Counted from the stretch's first letter, positions 8,184-17,222 are shown. The stretch is DNA of 64,000 nucleotides from JACVRN01 sp036403815 (GCA_036403815.1 DASWQH010000053.1:62001-126000), one strand, 5' to 3'. Numbers and translations are program-made. The notes: generated from the letters alone by a model not told the origin.

Positions 8184-8217
8184 AGAGAGACGCTCTACTT
8201 CGCGTGGGCGTCTCTCT
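8184..8217. terminator. 10-bp perfect hairpin
   Basis: AGAGAGACGC (8184-8193) pairs fully with 8208-8217 across a 14-nt loop and is followed by TTCACTTTT. It lies downstream of the mini-gene and before composite repeat A; a second terminator for hutI or the mini-gene. Confidence 0.5.
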
Positions 8218-8248
8218 TTCACTTTTAACGTGAGATTCTCTTAGAATC

Positions 8249-8476
8249 TGTTTGAAAAATCAGCTTCAGCTTCTGTCCCGTAGGGACATTTGAAAATAGC
8301 CCAGCGATTTATCGCTGGGTCAAAGCGGGTAATGAAAGTTAAGTCCCGTAGGGACGACTGAATCAAATATCCAGTCGTCCCTACGGGACTCAATGCTTTT
8401 CTACACCACGTATTCCCAGCGCTGAAGCACTGGGCTATTATCAGTCGTCCCTGACGGGACTGTTCAATCTGCTTCT
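8249..8476. repeat. Composite palindromic repeat, copy A
   Basis: Ordered hairpins: TGTCCCGTAGGGACA, then CCCAGCGATTTATCGCTGGG, then a central inverted pair built on AGTCCCGTAGGGACGACTG and its complement, then CCAGCGCTGAAGCACTGG, then GTCCCTGACGGGAC, with AAACAG/CTGCTTCTT-like ends. Same layout as copies B-E. Resembles REP/BIME arrays moved by RAYT transposases; none is encoded here. Together with the mini-gene it accounts for the 574-bp gap 7952-8525. Confidence 0.8.
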
Positions 8477-8525
8477 TATGTCGCGCCTCACGTTACTTTC
8501 AAGCTATCCCTTTCTCATTTCCGGC

Positions 8526-9170
8526 TCAAGGCTTTGATGGTGCCGTCGTCTGTTCCGAAGCAGGCAGGCGCGACGGGTCGGGTGCGTCGGGCGAGGTGTG
8601 CAGGTGAACTGCCTTCCACATACCGTTGATGCGCTGGAAGACGAGCGTCATGCGTCCCGAAGCGGTTTCGGGCGCGCCCTTGTAGGTTTGCGTTTGAGTC
8701 CAGAGACAGGTGACGAGCGCAGCATCACGCCCCAGCATCAGAATACGCCGGTCGCGTACCGTGAGCTTCACGTCTTTCATATTCGGATAGGAGCTTTCAC
8801 GATTCTTGCGCATCTGCTCCCACCCGCGCGTAACCGTTCCATTGTTATTGAAGAGTGTAAGCTGCGGAGAGTTCCAGTAAACGTTTGTCACCAGCGCGAC
8901 ATCAGCTTTTTCTATACCGGCGATAAGAGAATCGAACGCATCTACTACGCCTTTGGAGGTCGTGTCTGCGGCTTTGCCCGTGTTGCGGCGGTTGCGCGCT
9001 TGCGTGCCCCCATCGGGTGTCTGCGTGTTGGCGTTGCCCTGCGGTGTCGGAGCCGGTTTACTCTGCGTGCGCGGTCGCGATTGTTGTGAAGATGTATTCG
9101 TATTCTGCCCCGCGCATACAACTGCAAACGCGAAGACTATAGTAATGATGACCAGCAATCTTTGAAGCAT
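8526..9170 (-). CDS. Secreted SnoaL-like / DUF4440 protein with linker
   Basis: About 214 residues: signal peptide (MLQRLLVIITIVFAFAVVCAG), a ~50-residue Gln/Thr/Pro/Asn-rich linker, then a SnoaL-like domain (KADVALVTNVYWNS, NNNGTVTRGWEQMRK, MTLVFQRINGMWKAVHLHTS) and a short Pro/Ser-rich tail. Paralogue of 1081-1548, which has the same VTRGW and final W..VH positions. ATG 9170 follows GAGGAG; the longer reading to 9230 would translate part of the adjoining 7-mer repeat and is rejected. Confidence 0.72.
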   Translation of the reverse strand: MLQRLLVIITIVFAFAVVCAGQNTNTSSQQSRPRTQSKPAPTPQGNANTQTPDGGTQARNRRNTGKAADTTSKGVVDAFDSLIAGIEKADVALVTNVYWNSPQLTLFNNNGTVTRGWEQMRKNRESSYPNMKDVKLTVRDRRILMLGRDAALVTCLWTQTQTYKGAPETASGRMTLVFQRINGMWKAVHLHTSPDAPDPSRLPASEQTTAPSKP

Positions 9171-9186
9171 GGCGTACTCCTCAAAT

Positions 9187-9284
9187 AAGTTCCAAGTCCC
9201 AAGTTCCAAGTCCCAAGTTCCAAGTCTCAAGTCGAAAAACTCTTTCTTTTGACTTGAGTCTTGGGACTTGGAACTTGGGACTTA
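9187..9284. repeat. Heptamer hairpin 1 (unit TCCAAGT)
   Basis: Left arm about 9187-9232 is a tandem of degenerate TCCAAGT units; right arm about 9251-9284 is its reverse complement, one unit shorter, across a short A/T-rich loop. It separates the SnoaL-like gene from gltX. Confidence 0.8.
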
Positions 9285-9295
9285 TACAGTCATTC

Positions 9296-10813
9296 TTATA
9301 CATTCTCAAGCTCGTCGTAGAACCACGGCACGCCGCTTCTGAGGCGCTGTGCGGAGCGCTCGCGTCCTATGATTTCAAAAACCTCGAACATGGAGGGGCC
9401 GACCGCCTGGCCTGTGAGCATCGTGCGCGAGGCGTTAATCAGAAGTCCCGCTTTCACACCTGCTTCGTCCGAGAATGCACGCAAAGCCTGCTCGCTGGTC
9501 GCGGCATTCCAAGGCTCGACCATTTCCATGCGGTCTGCGAGTTGGGGCAGCAGTTCCTTCAGGCGCGGCTCTTTTGCAAGATTCTTCTTCACCGCCGCAG
9601 GCTCGAAATCGAAGTCATCAGAAAAGTAGGCGCGTCCCTGTGCAGAGAAATCCTTGAGCGTGAAGAAGCGCTGGCGTATCAGGTCAACCGCACGCTCGAA
9701 CCAGACGCGCTCCACGTCCTCATACTCTTCGCGCCAGAGTTTTTGGGCGCGCAACTCTTCCTTGACGAGCGGAACGAGTTCACCAAGCGGCATCGTGCGA
9801 ATGTATTCCGCGTTCATCCAGAGAGCTTTATCGTCAGTCCAGTGTCGCGGGTCTGTCTCGTTGAAATTGAAGACGGCGTTCGACCTGTGTATGCCTTCCA
9901 GAGAAAAGCCTGTGATCATCTCATCCAGAGTCATCATCTCTTTCTCTGCCTCTTCGGGCGACCAGCCCAGCAGCACCAGAAAGTTGCGAAAGGCCGCGGC
10001 CACAAAACCTTTGTCACGATAGGTCGTCAATGATACGACCTCTCCGTGCTTGCGCTTGGAGAGCTTGCCCTTGTTCGGCGCTAAGATTAGCGGCAGGTGA
10101 GCAAAGCGCGGTGGCGCTATGCCGAGCGCTTCGTAGATTAGAATCTGCTTGTGCGTGTTCGTCAGGTGATCCTGCCCGCGTATGACATCCGTCACACGCA
10201 TATCTATGTCGTCAATCACGACCGCAAGATTGTAAAGAGGATGACCATCGGAGCGAAGCAGCACAAGGTCTTCAATCTCCGCATAATCGCGCGTCTGTTC
10301 GCCGTAGACTACATCCGCGAAAAAGGTTTTGCCCTCGTGTGGCACCTTCAGGCGAATGGCAAACGGCTCGCCTGCGTGAGCGCGTGCGTCCGATTCTTCT
10401 TTAGAGAGGTCTCGGTAAGGATTGCTGCGGTGATTCACGCCCTCTGTGGCAGCGGCACGCGCTCTATCCGCTATGCCCTGCTTAATGTTTGCATCCGAGC
10501 GCTCCTCTTTCGGCGTGAAATCGCGGTACGCGCGACCTTCTTCGACAAGGCTATGAGCCGCACTGCGATGCTTGTCTGCATTGTCGGATTGAAAGACCAG
10601 CTCTTCATTATAATCAAGCCCCAACCACTGCAAGCCCTCTATGATTGAGCGCGTCGAAGCCTCTGTAGAGCGCTGAAGGTCTGTGTCTTCTATGCGCAGC
10701 AGAAATTTTCCGCCCGTATTGCGCGCGTAGAGCCAGTTAAAGAGCGCCGTGCGCGCTGCGCCTATGTGTAGATAGCCCGTCGGGCTGGGTGCGAAACGAA
10801 CGCGAACAGACAT
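9296..10813 (-). CDS. gltX: Glutamyl-tRNA synthetase
   Basis: 505 residues. Class I aminoacyl-tRNA synthetase charging tRNA-Glu (and possibly tRNA-Gln in organisms using GatCAB). Begins MSVRVRFAPSPTGYLHIGAAR, with the HIGH-type HIGA motif; IEDTDLQRS, GQDHLTNTHKQ and the KMSKS-type LSKRK motif follow, then the C-terminal anticodon-binding domain. ATG 10813 matches the family start; the longer frame to 10906 only adds A/T-rich intergenic translation. Confidence 0.95.
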   Translation of the reverse strand: MSVRVRFAPSPTGYLHIGAARTALFNWLYARNTGGKFLLRIEDTDLQRSTEASTRSIIEGLQWLGLDYNEELVFQSDNADKHRSAAHSLVEEGRAYRDFTPKEERSDANIKQGIADRARAAATEGVNHRSNPYRDLSKEESDARAHAGEPFAIRLKVPHEGKTFFADVVYGEQTRDYAEIEDLVLLRSDGHPLYNLAVVIDDIDMRVTDVIRGQDHLTNTHKQILIYEALGIAPPRFAHLPLILAPNKGKLSKRKHGEVVSLTTYRDKGFVAAAFRNFLVLLGWSPEEAEKEMMTLDEMITGFSLEGIHRSNAVFNFNETDPRHWTDDKALWMNAEYIRTMPLGELVPLVKEELRAQKLWREEYEDVERVWFERAVDLIRQRFFTLKDFSAQGRAYFSDDFDFEPAAVKKNLAKEPRLKELLPQLADRMEMVEPWNAATSEQALRAFSDEAGVKAGLLINASRTMLTGQAVGPSMFEVFEIIGRERSAQRLRSGVPWFYDELENV

Positions 10814-10923
10814 AAAAATTAAAAAGGCAAAAGTAAAAATGCAAAAGTGTGGACACGCTTCGCGTGAATCAGATAAAAGAATCAAAGCTGTAAGCTTTGT
10901 CCTCAATTTTGAATTTCACATTT

Positions 10924-11520
10924 TTAATTTTGCCTTCCTTTCTGTAACTCTGCTATCTGGCGGCTCAGGTCGTCCAGGCGCGCCAGGATTTCGTTATGCC
11001 AGCGCTCATCCTGCGGCGGCGTCTTGCCCTGAAGGTAGAATGTGCCGCCGGGTTCGAGCACGCAGGTCTCAACTTCCTTGAGGCTACTGAAGCCCTGACG
11101 ATGCGCCACCATCAACAGCTCCGATTCCGTCAAAAGCTCTTTCGCCATCTCTTGCTTGCGCACCCGACCGTTCTCCATCAAAGTCGTCTTCTTGCCTTCT
11201 ATCATCTGGTCAAGCCGCTTGTGCTTAAAAAGAAAGCGTACCACAAGGTAGTTGACTAAGAGCAAGGTGAACGCGCCCAGAAGCCCGCCCGTGATCGTGT
11301 TGTCGTCTCCGATGATGGCGTTCTGCACCGTGTTCGAGAGCGACAGCAGCACGACCAGATCGAAGGGATTAAGCTGCGCCAGCTCGCGCTTGCCGAAGAT
11401 ACGCAGCACTATCACCAGAAAGAGATAGACCAACACAGGCCGCAGCATCTTCTCCGCCACGGGAACCGTGAGCCGGAACATGTTCTGCACCCCATCGTCA
11501 CTCCAAAGAACAGGCAGCAT
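10924..11520 (-). CDS. DUF421-family membrane protein (YetF-like)
   Basis: 198 residues. Three N-terminal transmembrane helices with the DUF421 signature RIFGKRELAQLNPFDLVVLLSLSNTVQNAI, then a cytoplasmic domain (MENGRVRKQEMAKELLTESEL) with the SLKEVETCVLEPGGTFYL strand typical of YetF/YdfR relatives, and a short C-terminal coiled coil. Molecular role is not established for this family; some members are linked to spore or envelope functions. It lies 110 bp upstream of gltX on the same strand. Confidence 0.82.
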   Translation of the reverse strand: MLPVLWSDDGVQNMFRLTVPVAEKMLRPVLVYLFLVIVLRIFGKRELAQLNPFDLVVLLSLSNTVQNAIIGDDNTITGGLLGAFTLLLVNYLVVRFLFKHKRLDQMIEGKKTTLMENGRVRKQEMAKELLTESELLMVAHRQGFSSLKEVETCVLEPGGTFYLQGKTPPQDERWHNEILARLDDLSRQIAELQKGRQN

Positions 11521-11604
11521 CCAGATTATCCTCCTCCGTAGGGAATAGAGAAATCATTTGTCGAGGAGGAGCACGAATATAAACCCTAACCCGAAAAAGG
11601 CAAA

Positions 11605-11686
11605 AGACAGAGGCTAGAGGTCAAAGGTTAGAAGTTAGTAACTGTCTTTTACTAACCTCTAACCTCTAACCTCTAGCCTCTGTCTT
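11605..11686. repeat. Heptamer hairpin 2 (unit AACCTCT)
   Basis: Right arm 11651-11686 is tandem AACCTCT-like units; left arm 11605-11640 is its degenerate reverse complement, with a 10-nt loop. It lies between the tRNA-Ser 3' end and the upstream side of DUF421. Confidence 0.75.
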
Positions 11687-11695
11687 CAAAATTGC

Positions 11696-11786
11696 TGGCG
11701 GAGATGACAGGATTCGAACCTGTGAAGGGCTTTTGACCCTTAACGGTTTAGCAAACCGCCGCCTTCAGCCACTCGGCCACATCTCC
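11696..11786 (-). tRNA. tRNA-Ser (anticodon GCT)
   Basis: Class II tRNA read on the minus strand: acceptor GGAGATG pairs with CATCTCC, D-arm GGCCGAGTGGCTGAAGGC, anticodon loop TTTGCTAAA (GCT, decoding AGC/AGT), a long variable arm (GGGTC-aaaa-GCCCTT region) and T-arm with GGTTCGAATCC. The 3' CCA is encoded. Confidence 0.96.
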
Positions 11787-11957
11787 CCACCTTGCCCTCA
11801 ACACACCGGGCGCGGAAATTATTCTAACCCGCCAGACGAGATTGTCAAGGCGCAACCCTCCCGTTGCCACTCACGAAAAACGCGAATCTCTTTCCGCCCT
11901 GCAATGGTAGAATCAGGATGCGCGAGCCTATTCCAAGTTGATAGGAGATTCCCTCAC

Positions 11958-14900
11958 GTGCCGGATAATTCAAACACCCGTCCCGTCGTAATGGTCAGCA
12001 GCACCGCGCTCGACCTGCCCGTTCATCGCAAGGAGGTTCTGGACGCCTGCCTGCGCCAAAGCACCGTCCCTAAGATGCAGGAGCACTTGCCCGCAAGCGG
12101 CTCGGACGTAGAGAGCGGCACTGAAGCAATCCGCGTCTCGCTCTCAATGGTAGACGAAGCCGAAATCTATTTAGGCATCTTTGCCAGCCGCTACGGCTAC
12201 GTGCCCGCCGGACACGACATCTCCATCACCGAAATGGAGTACGACCGTGCCGTCGAACGCGGCATCACGCGCCTTATCTTTCTCATGCACGACGAACATC
12301 CCGTTAAGCAGTCGGACGTAGAAACCGGCGAAGGCGCGGAGAAACTAAAGCGATTCAAAGAACGGCTCAAAACCGAAAACGTCGTCAACTTTTTCAAGTC
12401 GCCCGAAGACCTACGTGCCCATGCCATCAATAGCTTATCGCAATACCGCACACAGCACGACAAGCGAGACCTCACGGAATTTCACTACATCAGCGATATC
12501 CCCAAACCACCCGAAGTTTACATCGCGCACCCCTACACACTCCTGCAAGCCAGAGGACTCATCGGGCGACAGGAAGAGCTTAACCTGCTCACCGACTGGG
12601 TCACGAAACAGGAGGAGGAAATCTACCAAGCCCATATTCTCAACATCGTCGCCATCGGCGGCATGGGCAAGAGCGCGCTCACATGGAAATGGTTCAACGA
12701 CATCGCACCCATTGAGATGAAGCCGCTTGCAGGCCGCATGTGGTGGAGCTTTTACGAGTCCGACGCACGCTTTGAGAATTTCATCCCTCGCGCACTTGCC
12801 TACATCACAGGCCAACCCAGAGAAGAAATTCAGAAAATCCCTCTGCCCGAAGCCGAAGAAAAACTCCTCGCCATCCTAGACCGCGAGCCATTCCTTCTAG
12901 TCCTTGACGGCCTCGAACGCCTCCTCCTCGCCTACGCCCGCATGGACGCCGCGCGCCTCACCGACAGCGACCTTGACGAAAAGACCGCCAACTACCTCGC
13001 AAGCGAACGTGGCCTCCCCGCAAGCGCTGCACAGTCCCTCACCAGCCAGCAGCAACAACTGCGCAAGACCGCAGACCCCCGCATCGGCTCATTCCTCAGA
13101 AAACTCACCCGCACCCGCGCCACCCGTGTCCTCGTCACTACGCGCCTTTATCCTAGAGACTTACAAGACAAACAAACAGGCGACCCCATTCTAGGCAGCA
13201 AGGCACGCTTTCTACCAAGATTGAACGACAAAGACGCTGTTGACCTCTGGCGCACCTTCGAAGTCGGCGGCTCGCGCGAAGACCTGCTGCCTCTCTTCAA
13301 TACCTTCGATAATCACCCGCTCCTAATCAAAGCCCTCGCAGGCGATATCAAACGCTACAAACGCGCCCCCGGTAATTTTGAGAAGTGGCGTCAAGATAAT
13401 CCGAAATTCAACCCCTCGCGCTTTCCCGCGCTAGCGGAAACGCAAGCGCATGTTTTGGAATATGCCTTACGAGGTTTGGATGAATCCGTCCGCAAAGTTC
13501 TTCAAACCATCGCTGCCTTCCGCATGCCCGCCACCTACGACACGCTCACCGCTCTTTTGGTTAGCAAGCGTAAGACCGGCTTTGAACTTCTCACCGATAA
13601 GCCTGTTACTAAAGAAGGAAAACTTTTTGATGAAGAAACAAATCTAGTCGCCGTGCTAACGGAATTGGAAGATCGTGGGCTTGTCGGCTGGGACAAGCGA
13701 GCCAATCGATATGACCTGCATCCAATTGTGCGCGGCGTGGTGTGGAGTAGCTTGGATGAAGACACACGGCGCAACCTCTATACGAGCCTGCGCGCGCACT
13801 TTGAAGCATTACCTAAGGTTGATGACTTACAAAACATCAATAGCCTTGAAGACCTCACGCCTGCCATTGAATTGTACAATACTCTGATCGGATTAGGACG
13901 ATTTGATGATGCCGGAAAACTCTTTTACGAGCGATTGGACAATGCCACCCTCTATCGTCTGAGCGCCAGCCGTCAGCGGGTTGAGCTTCTGGAGATGCTC
14001 TTTCCTGATGGCTTGGATCAGCTACCACGTTTGACCAATCCAGGCTATCCAGCCTATACGCTCGCTGTCTTGGCGTTAGGATATCAATTCAGCGGACAAC
14101 CGGGACGCGCATCCCTACTGGCTCGCCGCGCCAGCATGATTGTTTCGAAGATAAATGATAATGATAATCTCAGGACTACCTTAGCTAACTTATCCTACAT
14201 GTTGAGGCTGTTAGGCGCGCTCTGTGAGTCGGAGATTGCTGCGCGTCAGGCATTGGTCATAGCACGCGAGATGAACAATCGTTATGCTGAAGCACCCGTT
14301 CTGCGTTGGCTTGGATTGACGCTGGCGGCGCGGGGTGCGAATGCATCCAATCCTGCCCTACTACGATCATTGCGACTGTCTGTAGCGCAGTCCCATAGCC
14401 AGGCCGAAGGCTATGAAAATTCTGATCTTGCGCAGACGTCGCTATGGTTTGGTGAGTTTGCGGTTGCGCTATCGTTTGCAAGGCGCGCATGGGAGCTGGC
14501 GCACTTTCATAATTACGAGGGGGATTTCATCCGTGCAGCGCGACGACAAGGCGAAGCATCATTGGGATTGAATGACTTCGCCACAGCCGACGAACGATTG
14601 TCTCATGCCCTCACCCGCGCGCGGATGGTGAGCTTTGCTGAAGAAGAACTCTCCGCGCTGGTTGCGCTGGCCGAGTTGCGAAGGCGACAGGGAGATATAA
14701 AAGGGGCACGCGAATTTCTGGACGATGTCTGGGAGGCGGCGGAGCGTGGGCCGTACCCGCTGATTCACTCAGATGCTTACAACGTGCTGGCGCAGATTGA
14801 GCGGGATATGGGTAATGAAGTGGCGGCGGTTGAAGCGGCGACAAAAGCATACAGGCTGGCGTGGTGTGATGGGCCGCCGTTTGCTTATCATTGGGGGTTG

Positions 14901-15050
14901 GAGAAGGCGCGGAAGATTCTGGCGGAGTTGGGGGCGGAGGAGCCTTGGATGGAGCCGTTTGATGCGGCGAAGTTTGAGCCGATGCCGGAGGTGGAGATTG
15001 ATCCGGCGGATGAGTTCGGGGAAGGGTCGGAGCAGGCGGGAAGTGATTGA
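11958..15050 (+). CDS. STAND ATPase: DUF4062 - NB-ARC - TPR
   Basis: 1030 residues from GTG 11958, which has AGGAG ten bases upstream; the longer frame would run through the tRNA and is excluded. Residues ~10-100 are a DUF4062 domain (VVMVSSTALDLPVHR ... GIFASRYGYVPAGHDISITEMEYDRA), a TIR-like fold. The NTPase has Walker A GGMGKS (residues 234-239) and Walker B LLVLDGLERL (Asp317), with winged-helix and arm segments after it (RVLVTTRLYPR; NHPLLIKALAG). Residues ~690-960 are TPR-like helices. This layout fits signal-transduction ATPases that oligomerise on ligand sensing; a phage-defence role is plausible but inferred. No accessory gene is adjacent. Confidence 0.85.
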   Translation: MPDNSNTRPVVMVSSTALDLPVHRKEVLDACLRQSTVPKMQEHLPASGSDVESGTEAIRVSLSMVDEAEIYLGIFASRYGYVPAGHDISITEMEYDRAVERGITRLIFLMHDEHPVKQSDVETGEGAEKLKRFKERLKTENVVNFFKSPEDLRAHAINSLSQYRTQHDKRDLTEFHYISDIPKPPEVYIAHPYTLLQARGLIGRQEELNLLTDWVTKQEEEIYQAHILNIVAIGGMGKSALTWKWFNDIAPIEMKPLAGRMWWSFYESDARFENFIPRALAYITGQPREEIQKIPLPEAEEKLLAILDREPFLLVLDGLERLLLAYARMDAARLTDSDLDEKTANYLASERGLPASAAQSLTSQQQQLRKTADPRIGSFLRKLTRTRATRVLVTTRLYPRDLQDKQTGDPILGSKARFLPRLNDKDAVDLWRTFEVGGSREDLLPLFNTFDNHPLLIKALAGDIKRYKRAPGNFEKWRQDNPKFNPSRFPALAETQAHVLEYALRGLDESVRKVLQTIAAFRMPATYDTLTALLVSKRKTGFELLTDKPVTKEGKLFDEETNLVAVLTELEDRGLVGWDKRANRYDLHPIVRGVVWSSLDEDTRRNLYTSLRAHFEALPKVDDLQNINSLEDLTPAIELYNTLIGLGRFDDAGKLFYERLDNATLYRLSASRQRVELLEMLFPDGLDQLPRLTNPGYPAYTLAVLALGYQFSGQPGRASLLARRASMIVSKINDNDNLRTTLANLSYMLRLLGALCESEIAARQALVIAREMNNRYAEAPVLRWLGLTLAARGANASNPALLRSLRLSVAQSHSQAEGYENSDLAQTSLWFGEFAVALSFARRAWELAHFHNYEGDFIRAARRQGEASLGLNDFATADERLSHALTRARMVSFAEEELSALVALAELRRRQGDIKGAREFLDDVWEAAERGPYPLIHSDAYNVLAQIERDMGNEVAAVEAATKAYRLAWCDGPPFAYHWGLEKARKILAELGAEEPWMEPFDAAKFEPMPEVEIDPADEFGEGSEQAGSD

Positions 15051-15132
15051 AAGTTCCTGCGTGCGTAGTTGCTCCATGCGATGTGAGTGGTTTGTTAGTT
15101 CCTTCTTTCATTCTGCAATCCGGCAGTAAGAT

Positions 15133-15996
15133 TTGAGCACAGTGGCGAAAGTTAATCTAACACGAAGGCAGTTCTTGCGTGGGGTGGCGGCTGTGCCGCT
15201 CTTTGGGGTGTCGGCGGTTTCGGCTTATGCGAGTCTGTTGGAGCCGCGTAGTTATGTAGTGAGGGAGACGGACATCTTTGTGCGGGAGCTGCCGGAGGCG
15301 TTCGAGGGGTTTAGGATTGCGCAGATTACGGATGTGCATCACAGCCGGATTGTGACTATCGGAGAGGTTAGGCGGGTTGTCGAATTGGCGATGGGTGCGA
15401 AGCCCGACCTCATAGCATTGACGGGGGATTACACGACCTCTTATCGCCGTTACATAGAGCCTTGCGCGGAGGCTCTGGGTGGGTTGAGTGCGCCGGAGGG
15501 GGTGTGGGCTGTGCTGGGCAATCACGATCATTACACAGACCCGCTGTTGACGGTGCGCGCTTTGAAACGACATCGCATCAGCGTGCTGGAGAATAGGAAT
15601 ACTGTAATTGAGCGCGGGAGCGATACGCTTCAGCTTGCAGGTGTTGGCGATTGGACTTGGAACAGAGCTGATTGGGCGCGGTCGCTGTACGGCATTGATA
15701 AGCGAAGGCCGACGGTGATGCTCTCGCACCAGCCGGTGGTGATTGACTTGCCGGAGATTGCAGGCATCTCGCTCATACTGAGCGGGCACACGCACGGCGG
15801 GCAGGTGAGTCTGCCGCTGGTCGGTGCGCCACTGCGCTTTGGCAGAGACTTCAAGTACGTGCGCGGGCTTTACGAGAAGAACGGAACACAGCTCTATGTC
15901 TCTCCGGGCACGGGCGTCATAGGACTGCCCCTGCGCTTCGGCGTCCGCCCCGAAATCTCCATCCTGAAACTCCGTAAAGCAGGGGATGGGGGTTAG
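15133..15996 (+). CDS. Tat-exported metallophosphoesterase
   Basis: About 287 residues. A twin-arginine signal (TRRQFLRGVAAVPLFGVSAV) precedes a calcineurin-like phosphoesterase with all metal motifs: ITDVHHS, LTGDYTT, LGNHDHY, LSHQP and SGHTHGGQ. It resembles the YkuE/YaeI group acting on lipid or phosphodiester substrates outside the cytoplasm. TTG 15133 is the listed start; GTG 15142 is an equally possible start three codons in. The last codons and stop lie inside heptamer hairpin 3, so the C-terminal GDGG is repeat-derived. Confidence 0.85.
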   Translation: MSTVAKVNLTRRQFLRGVAAVPLFGVSAVSAYASLLEPRSYVVRETDIFVRELPEAFEGFRIAQITDVHHSRIVTIGEVRRVVELAMGAKPDLIALTGDYTTSYRRYIEPCAEALGGLSAPEGVWAVLGNHDHYTDPLLTVRALKRHRISVLENRNTVIERGSDTLQLAGVGDWTWNRADWARSLYGIDKRRPTVMLSHQPVVIDLPEIAGISLILSGHTHGGQVSLPLVGAPLRFGRDFKYVRGLYEKNGTQLYVSPGTGVIGLPLRFGVRPEISILKLRKAGDGG

Positions 15997-16073
15997 GGGT
16001 TGGGGGATAGGCAAAGAAAGAGAACTGTATTTTCTTCTTACCAGCCCCCAACCCCTAAACCCCCGGCCTCTGC
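15979..16073. repeat. Heptamer hairpin 3 (G-rich arm against CCCCCAA units)
   Basis: Left arm about 15979-16010 (GGGGTTG-type units) and right arm about 16041-16073 (CCCCCAA-type units) are inverted around a ~30-nt A/T-rich loop. It lies between convergent genes and includes the stop codon of the phosphoesterase. Confidence 0.75.
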
Positions 16074-16075
16074 TT

Positions 16076-17125
16076 TCATGCTATCAGGTTCAAGTCGCCG
16101 AACTCGTGCCAGAGGTAGCCCAGGCGCACGGCCTCTTCGTAGGCGTCGCGTATCTTTTCCGGGGGAAGAAATGCTGTTAGCAGATCAAGGTGGCTTGCTT
16201 CAGGCTCGTGCATGCCGGTCAGGAGGCCATCGACGGTTTTGAGCTTGTGGCCTGCGGCGATGTGAAGCCGCGTGTAGCCGTGACCTGCCGAGACGTTTCC
16301 CTCTTCATCCGCGACCGATTCCAGCGCGCGCACGACTGTGGTGCCGACGGCAATCACGCGCCCGCCCGCCGCTCGCGTGCGTGCTATCTTCTCCGCCGCG
16401 CTCGCCGAGATGAAATACTCCTCTTCGGAAGCTGGATGCTGTGCGTCCAACTCGTCGTCCATGTAGGAAGAGAGTCCAGTGTGAAGCACAAGGTAAGCAG
16501 CCTCTACGCCGCGCCGCCTGAGGTCTAGCAGGAGCCGCCATGTGAAGGCGCGGCCTGCCGAAGGCATCTCCGCCGAGCCGGGTTCGCGCGCGTAGACGGT
16601 CTGGTAGTAATCTAAATCCCAGGGCGCAGAAACATACTCGTAGCGAATCGGACGACCCAGCCTGTAAAAGAGATTGATTAACTCTGTGCCCGATTTTGAA
16701 AATCGAATACGCCAGAGACGCGGAATCCTCTCGTCGCGCTCCTCAACAGTACCTGCGAGTCCTTCATTGAAAACTATCTGCATGCCTGCACGCAGGCCGC
16801 AGGAGAAAGGATCGCCCGCCTGACAGAGCAGAAGCGCAAGCCACGAATCGTCCGGCAAGTGCTCTGCCAGCCGCAACTCTATGCAAGGGCCTTCGGGTGC
16901 GGCACAGCCTTCGAGGGCAGCGGGCAGCGTGCGGCTCGAATTGAAGACCAGCAGATCGCCCGCGCGTAAGAATTCGCCCAGATGATTGAAACGCGTATGC
17001 GTCACATCAAAACTCCCGCGATCAATCACCATCAGGCGAACTTCATCACGCGACAGCCCTCGCCGCTCCGGCGGCTCTTTCGCCGACAACTCCGGCGGCA
17101 ATATGAAAGTAAACGGAGAAGGCAT
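16076..17125 (-). CDS. QueA-like S-adenosylmethionine:tRNA ribosyltransferase-isomerase
   Basis: 349 residues, the usual QueA length. QueA adds the cyclopentenediol moiety from S-adenosylmethionine to 7-aminomethyl-7-deazaguanine in tRNA (queuosine pathway). N-terminal FILPPELSAKEPPERRG and FLRAGDLLVFNSSRTLPA, and C-terminal ISASAAEKIARTRAAGGRVIAVGTT and DGLLTGMHEP fit the family. The usual HVGAGTF segment is replaced by LHTGLSSYMDD, so this is a divergent QueA and its substrate may differ. QueF at 32442 shows that the host has queuosine-pathway enzymes. Confidence 0.75.
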   Translation of the reverse strand: MPSPFTFILPPELSAKEPPERRGLSRDEVRLMVIDRGSFDVTHTRFNHLGEFLRAGDLLVFNSSRTLPAALEGCAAPEGPCIELRLAEHLPDDSWLALLLCQAGDPFSCGLRAGMQIVFNEGLAGTVEERDERIPRLWRIRFSKSGTELINLFYRLGRPIRYEYVSAPWDLDYYQTVYAREPGSAEMPSAGRAFTWRLLLDLRRRGVEAAYLVLHTGLSSYMDDELDAQHPASEEEYFISASAAEKIARTRAAGGRVIAVGTTVVRALESVADEEGNVSAGHGYTRLHIAAGHKLKTVDGLLTGMHEPEASHLDLLTAFLPPEKIRDAYEEAVRLGYLWHEFGDLNLIA

Positions 17126-17136
17126 GAAAAATAATG

Positions 17137-17222
17137 CAGAAGTCAGAATGCAGAATGATGAACGAAAAGATTATTCAACTTGAATCAGCACACATTCATC
17201 ATTCTGCATTCTGACTTCTGAC
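17137..17222. repeat. Heptamer hairpin 4 (unit ATTCTGC)
   Basis: Left arm about 17137-17162 and right arm about 17195-17222 are inverted ATTCTGC/ATTCTGA unit tandems. The right arm covers the last codons and stop of the SDR gene. Confidence 0.8.

Noticed and set aside
8249..8476. CRISPR array
   Set aside because: Repeated units are palindromic and unevenly spaced with no unique spacers; no cas gene in the window.
11733..11957. Upstream extension of the STAND ATPase
   Set aside because: It would read through the tRNA-Ser gene; GTG 11958 has a proper AGGAG.
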